A DNA stretch of 64,000 nucleotides from Roseomonas sp. Lineage in GTDB: Bacteria > Pseudomonadota > Alphaproteobacteria > Acetobacterales > Acetobacteraceae. Location: assembly GCA_020249925.1 (NCBI GenBank), contig JADCER010000005.1:62001-126000 (forward strand), read 5' to 3'. The notes under the pieces were generated by a model. It saw only the letters and a list, made by a program, of their open reading frames with translations. It had not been told where the DNA came from and did not search any database. This document shows, piece after piece, positions 26,323-34,961 of this stretch; position 1 is the first letter of the stretch, and the number at the start of each line of letters is the position of its first letter. The translations under genes and the position numbers were made by a program.

Positions 26323-27105
26323 TCAGGGCATGATCAGGCCGTAAAGTGTGGTCGCGACCTCGGTCGCGATCAGCAGCACCACGGCCAATTCCAGCAGGCG
26401 GGAACGGCGCGTTTCGGTCAAATCCAGCAGGGTTTCCGAAATCTCACGGATCATCTCAAGCTTGCCGGAAAGCACTTCGGTGCGTTCCTCAAGCTCCCAT
26501 TCGGCGGCAAGCACGGCATGCAGTGGTGTCAATTCCGGATGATCCCACAGCAGATCGGGCTTGGCCGCCGTATCCACCCGAGCGGCTGAACGCGCGCGCG
26601 CGGCAATCGCTTCCCCAATCAGCGGCACGATCAGCCGCGTTGGCATGCCAAGCCGCCCGCGCCGCAGGCGTTCAAGCGGTGCTTCCAGCCGATCCAGCGT
26701 GCGCGCCAAGGTGGTTTCCTGCTGCGTCAGCACCGCACTTTTCGCGAGCGCCTTGGCCACCAGCGCAAGCCGCGCGTGGCTTGCATCGCGCAGCAGGATG
26801 ACGCCCGCTTCATTCGCGCCATCCTCAGCCGCGCCGATGATGATCTCAGCCGCTTCATGCACCGGGGCATCGAAAGGGTCTTGCAGATGCGGGCGCAGCC
26901 CCGCCGCCAGCGCTTCGGCTTCCTGCAGGCTTGCGCCAATGGTCACCAGCGCGCCCCAGCGAAAGGCAAAGGCGCGGCCCCCGCCTGGCAAATCGCCAAG
27001 GCTCAGCACCCCAGGCAGCACAGGCCCACGCCGATCAAGCGCGCGCGTATCCAGCCTTTCGGCAAGCAGAAGCGCATGGACGGGAAGAGTTGTTGATTCC
27101 ATCAT
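26323..27105 (-). CDS. RMD1/DUF155 family membrane protein
   Basis: A 260-residue protein with the DUF155 (RMD1/YagE) pattern: FRWGALVTIG near residue 50, a central helical region, and the closing block DHPELTPLHAVLAAEWELEE, then a helical stretch rich in EISETLLDLTETRRSRLLE and one C-terminal membrane segment (VVLLIATEVATTLYGLI). The start is taken at ATG 27105 (27102 is equally possible). Mitochondrial members support the translation machinery of the organelle; bacterial members have no settled role. It diverges from the M20 dipeptidase gene across 188 bases. Confidence 0.85.
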   Translation of the reverse strand: MMESTTLPVHALLLAERLDTRALDRRGPVLPGVLSLGDLPGGGRAFAFRWGALVTIGASLQEAEALAAGLRPHLQDPFDAPVHEAAEIIIGAAEDGANEAGVILLRDASHARLALVAKALAKSAVLTQQETTLARTLDRLEAPLERLRRGRLGMPTRLIVPLIGEAIAARARSAARVDTAAKPDLLWDHPELTPLHAVLAAEWELEERTEVLSGKLEMIREISETLLDLTETRRSRLLELAVVLLIATEVATTLYGLIMP

Positions 27106-27293
27106 GATTGCTCGTGACCCTGCCGGATTGGTTTGGCGCCGGCACGCCCCCGGCGCCCGGCGCCGGACGGGGGGCACAGCGCCGGGACGGGCCGTGCAAG
27201 TCCAGGATGGCACACTTCGCTACACATGTTACACAGGCATTGGCGCGTCGTGCCACCGGCGCGCCCGGCATTCAGGCAGGCAGGCAAAAACAC

Positions 27294-28676
27294 ATGAGCG
27301 ATCTTGATCGGGTTCTGGCGCATATTGATGCCGATATGAATGGCGCCTTGGAACGGCTTTTCACGGTATTGCGGATCAAATCCATCTCGACCGATCCGGC
27401 ATTCGCCAAGGATTGCGCGGCCAATGCCGAATGGCATGCGGCGGATTTACGCGGCATTGGTTTTGAAGCCTCTGCCCGGCCAACGCCCGGCCATCCGATT
27501 GTGGTGGCGCATGATCGCGCCGCCAAAGGCCCTTCGGCGCTGTTCTACGGCCATTATGATGTGCAGCCGGTTGACCCGCTGGAACTTTGGGATCGTGACC
27601 CGTTTGACCCGGTGATCGAAGCCCTGCCCGATGGCACCAAGGTTATCCGCGGCCGTGGCAGCGCGGATGACAAGGGGCAGCTCATGGCCTTTGTGGAAGC
27701 CTGCCGCGCCTGGAAGGCCGTGACGGGCAAGCTGCCCATCCCGGTTTCGATTTTGTTGGAAGGTGAGGAAGAATCGGGCGGCGTCAATCTACCCGGCTTT
27801 CTTGAGGCCAATAGCCAAGAATTGAAGGCGGATATTGGCCTGATCTGCGATACCAATATGTGGGACCCGCAAACCCCGGCCATTGTCACCATGCTGCGCG
27901 GGCTTTGCGGTGAGGAAGTGATCATTCACGCCGCGGATCGTGATTTGCATTCGGGTTTCTATGGCATGGCGGCGGCCAATCCGAACCGGATCCTCGCAAA
28001 AATCCTTGCTGATCTTTACGATGATCAGGGCCGCATCACCCTGCCCGGCTTTTATGATGGCGTGCCGGAATTGCCCGAAAGCCTGAAACAGCAATGGGGA
28101 ACGCTTGGCTTCACCGCCGAGAAGTTCCTTGGCGTCATTGGCCTGTCGCAGCCGGCCGGTGAGAAGGGGCGCGATGCGCTGGAAATGGTCTGGTCGCGCC
28201 CGACCTGCGAAATCAACGGCATGGGCGGCGGCTATCAGGGCGATGGTTTCAAGACTGTGATTCCCGCCCGCGCTTCTGCCAAGGTGTCCTTCCGCTTGGT
28301 GTTTGATCAGGACCCGTATGCGATCCGCAAGGCCTTCCGCGCCCATGTGCTGGCGCGCTTGCCATCCGATTGCCGGGCGGAATTCATCGAACATGGCTCC
28401 GGCCGCGCCATTCGCTTCCCGGATACCGACCCTGCCTTCGCCAAGGCGCGCGCGGCACTGTCCGATGAATGGGGCAAGCCGGCGGTGTTTATCGGCTCCG
28501 GCGGCTCGATCCCGGTCACGCATATGCTGAAGACCTCGCTTGGCATGGATGTGGTGCTGGCGGGCTTTGGGCTGGAAGATGACCGCATTCATAGCCCGAA
28601 TGAGAAATACAATCTGGAAAGCTTCCAGAAGGGTATCCGATCCTGGGCACGTATTCTGGAGGCTTTGTCCAAATGA
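27294..28676 (+). CDS. M20 family dipeptidase
   Basis: A 460-residue metallopeptidase. The start at 27294 fits the family's N-terminus (MSDLDRVLAHIDADM). Metal ligands lie in GHYDVQPVD (His87, Asp89), at Asp125 in GRGSADDKGQ, and in EGEEESGG (Glu158-Glu159); a late His-rich active-site region follows. There is no signal peptide, so it acts on peptides taken into the cytosol. Its stop overlaps the ATG of the AbgT transporter (ATGA), strongly suggesting an import-and-cleave pair analogous to AbgAB with AbgT. The ribosome-binding site is weak. Confidence 0.94.
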   Translation: MSDLDRVLAHIDADMNGALERLFTVLRIKSISTDPAFAKDCAANAEWHAADLRGIGFEASARPTPGHPIVVAHDRAAKGPSALFYGHYDVQPVDPLELWDRDPFDPVIEALPDGTKVIRGRGSADDKGQLMAFVEACRAWKAVTGKLPIPVSILLEGEEESGGVNLPGFLEANSQELKADIGLICDTNMWDPQTPAIVTMLRGLCGEEVIIHAADRDLHSGFYGMAAANPNRILAKILADLYDDQGRITLPGFYDGVPELPESLKQQWGTLGFTAEKFLGVIGLSQPAGEKGRDALEMVWSRPTCEINGMGGGYQGDGFKTVIPARASAKVSFRLVFDQDPYAIRKAFRAHVLARLPSDCRAEFIEHGSGRAIRFPDTDPAFAKARAALSDEWGKPAVFIGSGGSIPVTHMLKTSLGMDVVLAGFGLEDDRIHSPNEKYNLESFQKGIRSWARILEALSK

Positions 28677-30223
28677 GCGCGACGCAGAATTCCGGCGCAC
28701 CTGAGGCGCCAAAAACCGCCATGCAACGTATCCTGGATACGGTGGAACGCGTGGGCAACCGCGTGCCGCATCCGGTGATGATCTTTGTTTATTTGATCGT
28801 TTTCGTGGTGCTGCTCTCAGCCCTGCTGTCGCTGCTTGGTGCCAAGGTCACCTATCAGGCCTATAACCCGGCAACCGGCAAGATCGAGGAAGCGACCACC
28901 GCTGCCCGAAGCCTGCTGACCATTGACGGCATTCGCTTCATGTTCACCGGTGTGGTGCCCAATTTCATGGGCTTCAATGCGGTTGGCGTGATCATTGTTG
29001 CCATGGTGGGCGTTGGTGTGGCGGAAGAAGCCGGCCTGGTGAAGGCGTTGATCCGGAAGTTGGTGATCGTCGCACCACCCAAGCTGCTGACCTATATTCT
29101 TGTCTTTGTCGGCATTGTTTCATCCATTGCGGCGGATGCTGGGTATCTGGTGCTGATTCCGCTGGCGGCGGCGGCCTTCATGTCGGTCGGTCGGCATCCC
29201 TTGGCGGGCCTTGCCATGGCTTTTGCCGCGGTGGCTTCCGCCTTCATGGTCAATGTGATGATCGTGCCGGTGGATGGCATTCTGACAGAAATCACCAATG
29301 ATGCGGCGCGACTGGTCAATCCAAATGCGTCCATTGATCTTGCGGCGAATGTCTGGTTTTCCATCGCGTCCGTCGCGGTGCTGACAGTGCTGATTGGCGT
29401 TATTACTGAACGGGTGATTGAACCGCGCCTTGGCGCCTATACCGGTGATTACAAGGTGCCCGGCGAGAATGTGCTCTCCGATGAGGAGTATAAGGGCCTG
29501 CGCGCGGCGCGGAATGCATTGTTTGGCGTGTTGGCCTTTATCGGCCTGCTCACGCTGCCGCCGGGTGCACCACTGCGTAATCCGGAAACCGGCGCCATCA
29601 TCGGGTCTTCGCCCTTTATGGGCAGCCTGATTGTATCCATTGCGCTGATCTTCCTGGTCTGCGGCATCGCCTATGGCCGCGCTGCCGGCACCATGCGCAC
29701 AGCGGGTGAGGCGATTGCCGCCATCCAAAAATCCATCGGCGCGCTTGCGGGCCTGATCTTGCTGCTGCTGGTGATCAGCCAATTCATTGCCATCTTCAAT
29801 TATTCGAACATGGCCACATTGGCGGCTGTTTCCATGGCGGATTTCCTGGAAAAGCTGAACCTGCCAACGGTTGCGCTGCTGATCGGCTTTGTGATTGCGG
29901 TCTTTGGCATTGACCTGATCATCACGGCAGCCGTGGCGAAATGGGCGATCTTTGCGCCGGTATTCGTGCCGCTGCTGATGCAGCTTGGCGTGGCGCCGGA
30001 AGTGGTGCTGGCGGCCTATCGCGTTGGCGATAGCCCGATGAATTCCATCACGCCGCTCAATGCCTATTTCGCGATGATCGTGACCTTTGCGATCAAATAT
30101 CAGAAGGATGCTGGCGTGGGCACGGTAATTGCGCTAATGCTGCCCTATGTCATCGCTATTTCCGTGGTCTGGACCATGCTGCTGGCGGCCTGGTATTTGC
30201 TCGGACTACCATGGGGTCTCTGA
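28673..30223 (+). CDS. AbgT family transporter (p-aminobenzoyl-glutamate class)
   Basis: A 516-residue inner-membrane transporter with many hydrophobic segments. The N-terminus VERVGNRVPHPVMIFVYLIV and the segments GFNAVGVIIVAMVGVGVAEE and SSIAADAGYLVLIPLAAAAF are AbgT hallmarks, as is YRVGDSPMNSITPLNAYF near residue 450. AbgT proteins import p-aminobenzoyl-glutamate or export folate-pathway antimetabolites. The ATGA overlap with the upstream dipeptidase favours uptake of an aminoacyl or peptide substrate that the dipeptidase then cleaves. The next gene, an SLC13-type permease, follows after 3 bases. Confidence 0.95.
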   Translation: MSATQNSGAPEAPKTAMQRILDTVERVGNRVPHPVMIFVYLIVFVVLLSALLSLLGAKVTYQAYNPATGKIEEATTAARSLLTIDGIRFMFTGVVPNFMGFNAVGVIIVAMVGVGVAEEAGLVKALIRKLVIVAPPKLLTYILVFVGIVSSIAADAGYLVLIPLAAAAFMSVGRHPLAGLAMAFAAVASAFMVNVMIVPVDGILTEITNDAARLVNPNASIDLAANVWFSIASVAVLTVLIGVITERVIEPRLGAYTGDYKVPGENVLSDEEYKGLRAARNALFGVLAFIGLLTLPPGAPLRNPETGAIIGSSPFMGSLIVSIALIFLVCGIAYGRAAGTMRTAGEAIAAIQKSIGALAGLILLLLVISQFIAIFNYSNMATLAAVSMADFLEKLNLPTVALLIGFVIAVFGIDLIITAAVAKWAIFAPVFVPLLMQLGVAPEVVLAAYRVGDSPMNSITPLNAYFAMIVTFAIKYQKDAGVGTVIALMLPYVIAISVVWTMLLAAWYLLGLPWGL

Positions 30224-30226
30224 AGC

Positions 30227-32041
30227 ATGAATGACATCACCATCATGGCCGCGATCATCCTCGCGGCCATTGTGCTTTTCATCTGGAACCGCATTCCGGT
30301 CATTCTGGTGGCGATGGGTGTCGGCATGGCGCTTTACGCCACCGGTTTGGTGACACTGAACCAGGCGCTATCAGGCTTTGGCGATCCCGCAGTGATGTTC
30401 ATCGCGACGCTTTTTGTGGTGAGCGCCGCGCTGGATCGCACCGGCGTGACTGCCTGGGCCGGGCAGATGCTGATCCGTGGCGCTGGTGAGAATAGCCGCA
30501 CGCGGCTTCTGGTGCTGATTTCCCTGCTGGCGGCGATGTTGACCGCGCTCATCAGCCTCAATGGTGCGATTGCGGCGCTTTTGCCGGTGGTGGTTGTCTT
30601 GGCACTCAGGCTGCGTCTGCCACCATCGCAATTGCTCATGCCGATGGTTTTCGCCGCGCATGCGGGATCGAAACTGGCCCTGACCGGATCGCCAGTGAAC
30701 GTGCTGGTGAGTGAAGCCGCCTTGGATGCCGGCTTCCGCGCCATCGGTTTTTTCGAATTCACCATTGTTGGTATTCCGCTATTGCTTGGCGTCATTACCA
30801 TCACCCTGTTGTTCGGGCGGAAGCTGCTGCCGCACCGCGCGGGTGAGACCATGAGTGTGGATTTCAGCCGCCATGCGACCACGCTTGTTGAGCAATATCG
30901 GCTGAAGGAAGGCCTGTTCCGGCTGCGGCTGCGCGCCACTTCGCCGCTGATCGGCCAGCCACCATCTGCACTCCAGGAAGATAGCTGGGGAGGGCTTCGC
31001 CTTGTCGCCGTGAATGATGGCCTAACGGGCGATAGGCTGCGCCGCCCCACGATGATGGAGGGCGATTTTCTCATCGTCTCCGGCCAGGGTGAGGATGCGG
31101 CGCGGTTGGCCACGGAACAGCATTTGGCCTTCCGGCTTGAAAACAGCGATGAGGATTTGCGCGATAGCCTGTTCAATCGCAGTTCCGGCCTTGCCGAGGT
31201 GATGATCCCGCCGCGGTCGGAAATGATCGGGCAAACCGCCTATCAGGGCATGATTACCGAAAGCGGCGATCTGGTGGTGATTGCCATTCAGCGCGGTGGT
31301 GCTGATGTGGGCGCTGAGCCTGTGCAGTTGCAGGCAGGCGATACCATGTTGCTGCAAGGCACCTGGAAAGCGCTCGATACGCGGCTGGCCGATCCGCAGG
31401 TGTTGGTGGTGAATTCGCCCGATACCGTGCGCCGTCAGGCCGTGCCGCTTGGCGCTGGCGCCTGGACCACTCTTGGCGTGCTGGCCGGCATGGTGTTTTT
31501 CCTCGCGACCGGGCTTCTGCCGGGGGCGGTGGTAGGCATTGCCGCCTGCTTCATCCTTGTATTGTCGCGCGTGCTGACGGTGGATCAAAGCTATCGCGCG
31601 ATTGACTGGACAACGGTGATCCTGGTGGCGGCGATGATGCCGCTTTCCACCGCGATGGTACAAACTGGTGCAGCGCAATTGATGGCGGATGGCCTGGTCG
31701 CCATGGCAGCCGGTGGCAGCCCGATGATCCTGCTCGCGGGGCTATTCGTGCTGACGGCTGTGCTTGGCCAGTTGATCAGCAATACTGCAACGGCGCTGAT
31801 TATCATCCCCGTTGGGGTTGCGGCCGCGACTTCCATGGGGATTTCGCCGATACCGGTGCTGATGAGCATCGGCATCGCCGCCGCCGCCGCCTTCCTGACA
31901 CCGATCGCGACACCGACCAACCTCATGGTCATGCGCCCGGGCGGTTATGCCTTCGGTGATTACTGGAAATTCGGCCTGCCGATGATGATTTGGTTTTTCA
32001 TCATCTGCGTCTTCGTTGTGCCGTTGATCTGGCGGTTCTGA
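30227..32041 (+). CDS. SLC13-family permease with TrkA-C domains
   Basis: A 604-residue transporter in two membrane halves separated by a soluble region (about 205-390) that holds two RCK/TrkA-C-like domains, for example PLIGQPPSALQEDSWGGLRL and PPRSEMIGQTAYQGMI. The membrane halves match the divalent anion:sodium symporter family, with GSKLALTGSPVNVLVSEAA and the late TPIATPTNLMVMRPGGYAFG. Family substrates include sulfate and dicarboxylates; which applies here is unknown. It lies 3 bases after AbgT and 3 bases before the LpxR-like gene, within one probable operon. Confidence 0.94.
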   Translation: MNDITIMAAIILAAIVLFIWNRIPVILVAMGVGMALYATGLVTLNQALSGFGDPAVMFIATLFVVSAALDRTGVTAWAGQMLIRGAGENSRTRLLVLISLLAAMLTALISLNGAIAALLPVVVVLALRLRLPPSQLLMPMVFAAHAGSKLALTGSPVNVLVSEAALDAGFRAIGFFEFTIVGIPLLLGVITITLLFGRKLLPHRAGETMSVDFSRHATTLVEQYRLKEGLFRLRLRATSPLIGQPPSALQEDSWGGLRLVAVNDGLTGDRLRRPTMMEGDFLIVSGQGEDAARLATEQHLAFRLENSDEDLRDSLFNRSSGLAEVMIPPRSEMIGQTAYQGMITESGDLVVIAIQRGGADVGAEPVQLQAGDTMLLQGTWKALDTRLADPQVLVVNSPDTVRRQAVPLGAGAWTTLGVLAGMVFFLATGLLPGAVVGIAACFILVLSRVLTVDQSYRAIDWTTVILVAAMMPLSTAMVQTGAAQLMADGLVAMAAGGSPMILLAGLFVLTAVLGQLISNTATALIIIPVGVAAATSMGISPIPVLMSIGIAAAAAFLTPIATPTNLMVMRPGGYAFGDYWKFGLPMMIWFFIICVFVVPLIWRF

Positions 32042-32044
32042 GAC

Positions 32045-33052
32045 ATGATCCGCATTACACGCGTTCTCCTTTGCGCTTCGGCCCTTCTGGCAGCGCTGCC
32101 CGCCCTGGCCCAAACGCCGGCGCAGCAACAGGCTGACCCGGCAGGCACCTTCGCGTTTCTGTTGGAGAATGACACTTTCTCCGGCAATGATCGCTTCTAC
32201 AGCAATGGTTTTCTCTTTGCCTGGCGCGCCCCTTCCTATGATCCGCCAGCCTGGCTTGCAGGGCTGACAGAAGGGCCGAACCTGTTCTTCCCTGGCGGCG
32301 GTGTCACGCGTTGGGGGCTGAGCTTCGGGCAGAAGATGTACACGCCGGAAGACACGCTGGCGACCAATCCTGATCCGAAGGATCGCCCCTATGCCGCCTG
32401 GCTCTATGGTGCGATTTCGTTGCATTCCTATACGGCGCGGGAATTGGGCACGCTTGAATTGCAGCTTGGTGTCGTCGGGCCCTCTGCGCTTGGCGAATGG
32501 GTGCAGAATACCACGCATGATATGATGCGGATTGATCGCGCCTATGGCTGGGATTACCAGATTCGCGATGAACCCGGCATCAACCTGGTGACGAACCGCC
32601 AATGGCGGATGAATGGCGAACCCGATTCCGGCGGGCGGCGATTTGGCCTGGTGCCAAGCCTCGCGGCCAGTCTTGGCAATGTGCATACCTATGCGGCGGC
32701 GGGCATGCTGCTGCGCTACGGCACAGAGCTTGAAGCCGATTTCGGCCCGCCCCGCGTGCGCCCGGTTTCCGCCGGTTCGGTTTTCTTTCAGCCGACCGGG
32801 CGTTTTGGGTGGTATGTCTTTGGCGGTGTTGAAGGCCGCGCGGTGGCCCGCGATATTTCGCTGGATGGCAATACCTGGCGCGATAGCCGCAGCGTTGACC
32901 GCGAAGTGCTCGTGGGCGATGCCAGCCTTGGCTTTGCGCTGATATTTTCAAGCACACGCCTGACCGCAACCTATACGATTCGCAGCAAGGAATTCGAAAC
33001 CCAGCGCGAAGCCTCACAATTCGGCTCGGTCAGCATTGCGTTCAGGTTCTGA
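32045..33052 (+). CDS. LpxR family outer-membrane lipid A deacylase-like protein
   Basis: A 335-residue beta-barrel protein with a signal peptide (cleavage near ALAQ, residue 23). The LpxR/DUF2219 signature is clear: FLLENDTFSGNDRFYSNG (39-55; Asn42, Asp43, Ser53) and GVVGPSALGEWVQNTTHDMM (142-161; His158), corresponding to the catalytic residues described for LpxR. It ends with Phe, as expected of outer-membrane barrels. LpxR removes the 3'-acyloxyacyl group of lipid A in a calcium-dependent way. Its place at the end of a dipeptidase-AbgT-SLC13 unit is unexpected; activity on lipid A is inferred from the family. Confidence 0.9.
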   Translation: MIRITRVLLCASALLAALPALAQTPAQQQADPAGTFAFLLENDTFSGNDRFYSNGFLFAWRAPSYDPPAWLAGLTEGPNLFFPGGGVTRWGLSFGQKMYTPEDTLATNPDPKDRPYAAWLYGAISLHSYTARELGTLELQLGVVGPSALGEWVQNTTHDMMRIDRAYGWDYQIRDEPGINLVTNRQWRMNGEPDSGGRRFGLVPSLAASLGNVHTYAAAGMLLRYGTELEADFGPPRVRPVSAGSVFFQPTGRFGWYVFGGVEGRAVARDISLDGNTWRDSRSVDREVLVGDASLGFALIFSSTRLTATYTIRSKEFETQREASQFGSVSIAFRF

Positions 33053-33192
33053 TCGCTGAGCCGCAATAGGCGCAAGAGAGATACCCTGCACAGCGGCGCG
33101 ACACTTGGCCAATAGGCGTCACCCCCGCCACGCCTCAAGATAATCTCAAGAATGTCTTGGCGTCATCGCCAATAGACACAGGGGGCATATAC

Positions 33193-34781
33193 ATGAGATC
33201 AAAATGGGCCGGTGCTGCTATGGTGGGGCTGATGGTTGGTGCCTCACCAGCCTTCGCACAGCAGCCAACCATGGAAGAACTGATGCGGCGCATTGATGCG
33301 CTGCAACAGCGCGTCAATGAACTTGAGCGCGAACGCCGCCCGCAGCGCCCCGCCGCCGTGGCAGCGCCAGCACCTGCGCCCGCACCGGCACCAGCCGCGC
33401 CGACACGCGCCGCAGCACCGCGCACCGCGCCCGCAGCAGCACCAGCGGCACCAGTCACCGCCGCCGCCGCGCCTGCGCCACGCTCGCCCGAGGCTGTGCG
33501 CGCCGAGGTGGATGAGGCGCTGCGCGGCAGCCTGGATGGGCTTGCCATGCGCATCCCGAATACGGATACGACCGTGCGGCTTTACGGCTTCCTCCGCCTG
33601 ACCGCGTACCGCGATTTCAATGCGCGCAACCCGACCGATGCGGCTTCCGTGCAAGGTATTCCTCTAACGGCGCGAAACTCGCAGTCCGGCGATGGTGACA
33701 TAACCGCCCGCAGCTCACGCTTTGGCTTTGATACGCGCAGCGATACTGCCTGGGGCCGGCTTGATACCACCATGGAAGGCGATTTCCGCGGGGAAATTTC
33801 AGCCGGCGGTGATCTCTCCTTTCGTCTGCGACAAGCCTTCGCTGAGCTGACCCGCGATGATTGGAGCTACCTGATCGGTCATACCAATAGCCTTTGGAAT
33901 GAGGGGATCACTGAAGCGCTGCATGACGCGACCAACCTCAATCAATCTTTTATTCGCCAGGCGCAGCTTCGCGTGACACATCGCTTTGACAGCAATCTGA
34001 TGCTGCAAGGCTCCATCGAAGCGCCCTATGGCGATATCCTGACGCAAAGCGGCCCGGCCTTTTCGCCCATTCGCTTTGATGGCGGCGCCAGCCCCGCTTT
34101 TGATCAAATACCCGATTTTCTGGCGCGGCTCACTTGGCGCGACGGCGCCGAGGAATATGTGCTGCGCGGCCTCGTCCGCCAGTTATCGCTTGAACCGGAT
34201 GGCACCACGCTCGGTCCAAAGCCAAGCGAAAGCACCTTTGGCTGGGGCTTCGCCGCGCATACGCGCCTGCCGCTTGGCAAATGGATTTCTGCCCTTGGCA
34301 GGGATGAGCTGATGCTGATGGGCTATTATGGTGAGGGATCGGCCGTTATTTCGCCGGCAATACCTTCGGCCAAGGTGGCATTTCCGACATCATCACCGCA
34401 ACCGGCATGGATTACAGCCTGGAATCCGTCCCCAGCTATGGCGGCACCATCGGCTATCGCCGCTTCTGGTCCGATTTCGTGCGGAGCACGGTTTCCTACG
34501 CTTACGCGCGGCAGGATTTCCCATCCTCCATCCGCTTCGCTGCCGGATCGAATGGCGCGCTGGCGCGCAACCGCGAAATGCAGCAGGTCATTGCCAATCT
34601 GATCTGGAGCCCCTTTGCCGATCGCCCGACCAGTCGTATGCCCTTTGGCTGGCTTGATCTGGGGTTGGAATATGTTTTCAGCCGGCGTGATCTTGAAGAT
34701 GGCGCGGCGGCGGTCGGTTCAAATGGCGTCGGCCATGGCATTGCCAATCGCCTGCTGGCCGTTGGCATTGTGCGGTTCTGA
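33193..34781 (+). pseudogene. DcaP-like trimeric porin, reading frame broken by one base
   Basis: The gene has a signal peptide, an N-terminal coiled coil (TMEELMRRIDALQQRVNELE), an Ala/Pro-rich linker and then a beta-barrel (LYGFLRLTAYRDFNARN). The frame is good to about 34335 (GYYGEG) and then runs out of frame to a stop at 34602. From about 34338 another frame continues the barrel (GRYFAGNTFGQGG) and ends properly in VGIVRF at 34781. One missing G in the run GAGGGATC (34333-34340) explains it: restoring a fourth G rejoins the two parts into a protein of about 529 residues. This is either a true frameshift or a homopolymer sequencing error. AGGGGG precedes the ATG at 33193. Confidence 0.88.
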
Positions 34782-34813
34782 AGTCGCCAGACAATGCCAC
34801 AGGAAAAAGCCGA

Positions 34814-34849
34814 CCATGGTGGTTTAAGGGGTCAGTTCTGCCACCATGG
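34814..34849. repeat. Inverted repeat downstream of the porin gene
   Basis: CCATGGTGG (34814-34822) and CCACCATGG (34841-34849) form a 9-bp stem around an 18-base loop, 33 bases after the porin stop. It may act in termination or transcript stabilisation. Confidence 0.45.
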
Positions 34850-34929
34850 CCGGCCAGGCTGGAAACCGCGGCCCTTGCGTGACGTCTCCGCATGGCGCGC
34901 GGTGATGTTTCTCCAGCTTTGCAGTGAAA

Positions 34930-34953
34930 CGGGTCAGGTCATCACCTGACCCG
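34930..34953. terminator. Bidirectional hairpin between porin and degP
   Basis: CGGGTCAGGT and ACCTGACCCG form a perfect 10-bp stem with a 4-base loop, 9 bases beyond the degP stop codon. It is placed to end the minus-strand degP message and plus-strand readthrough. The T-tract is weak on both sides. Confidence 0.6.
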
Positions 34954-34961
34954 CTCAGTCT

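Noticed and set aside
33340-33480. Low-complexity Ala/Pro stretch that looked like a DNA repeat
   Set aside because: It is the linker of the DcaP-like porin between coiled coil and barrel; the repeat is at the protein level.
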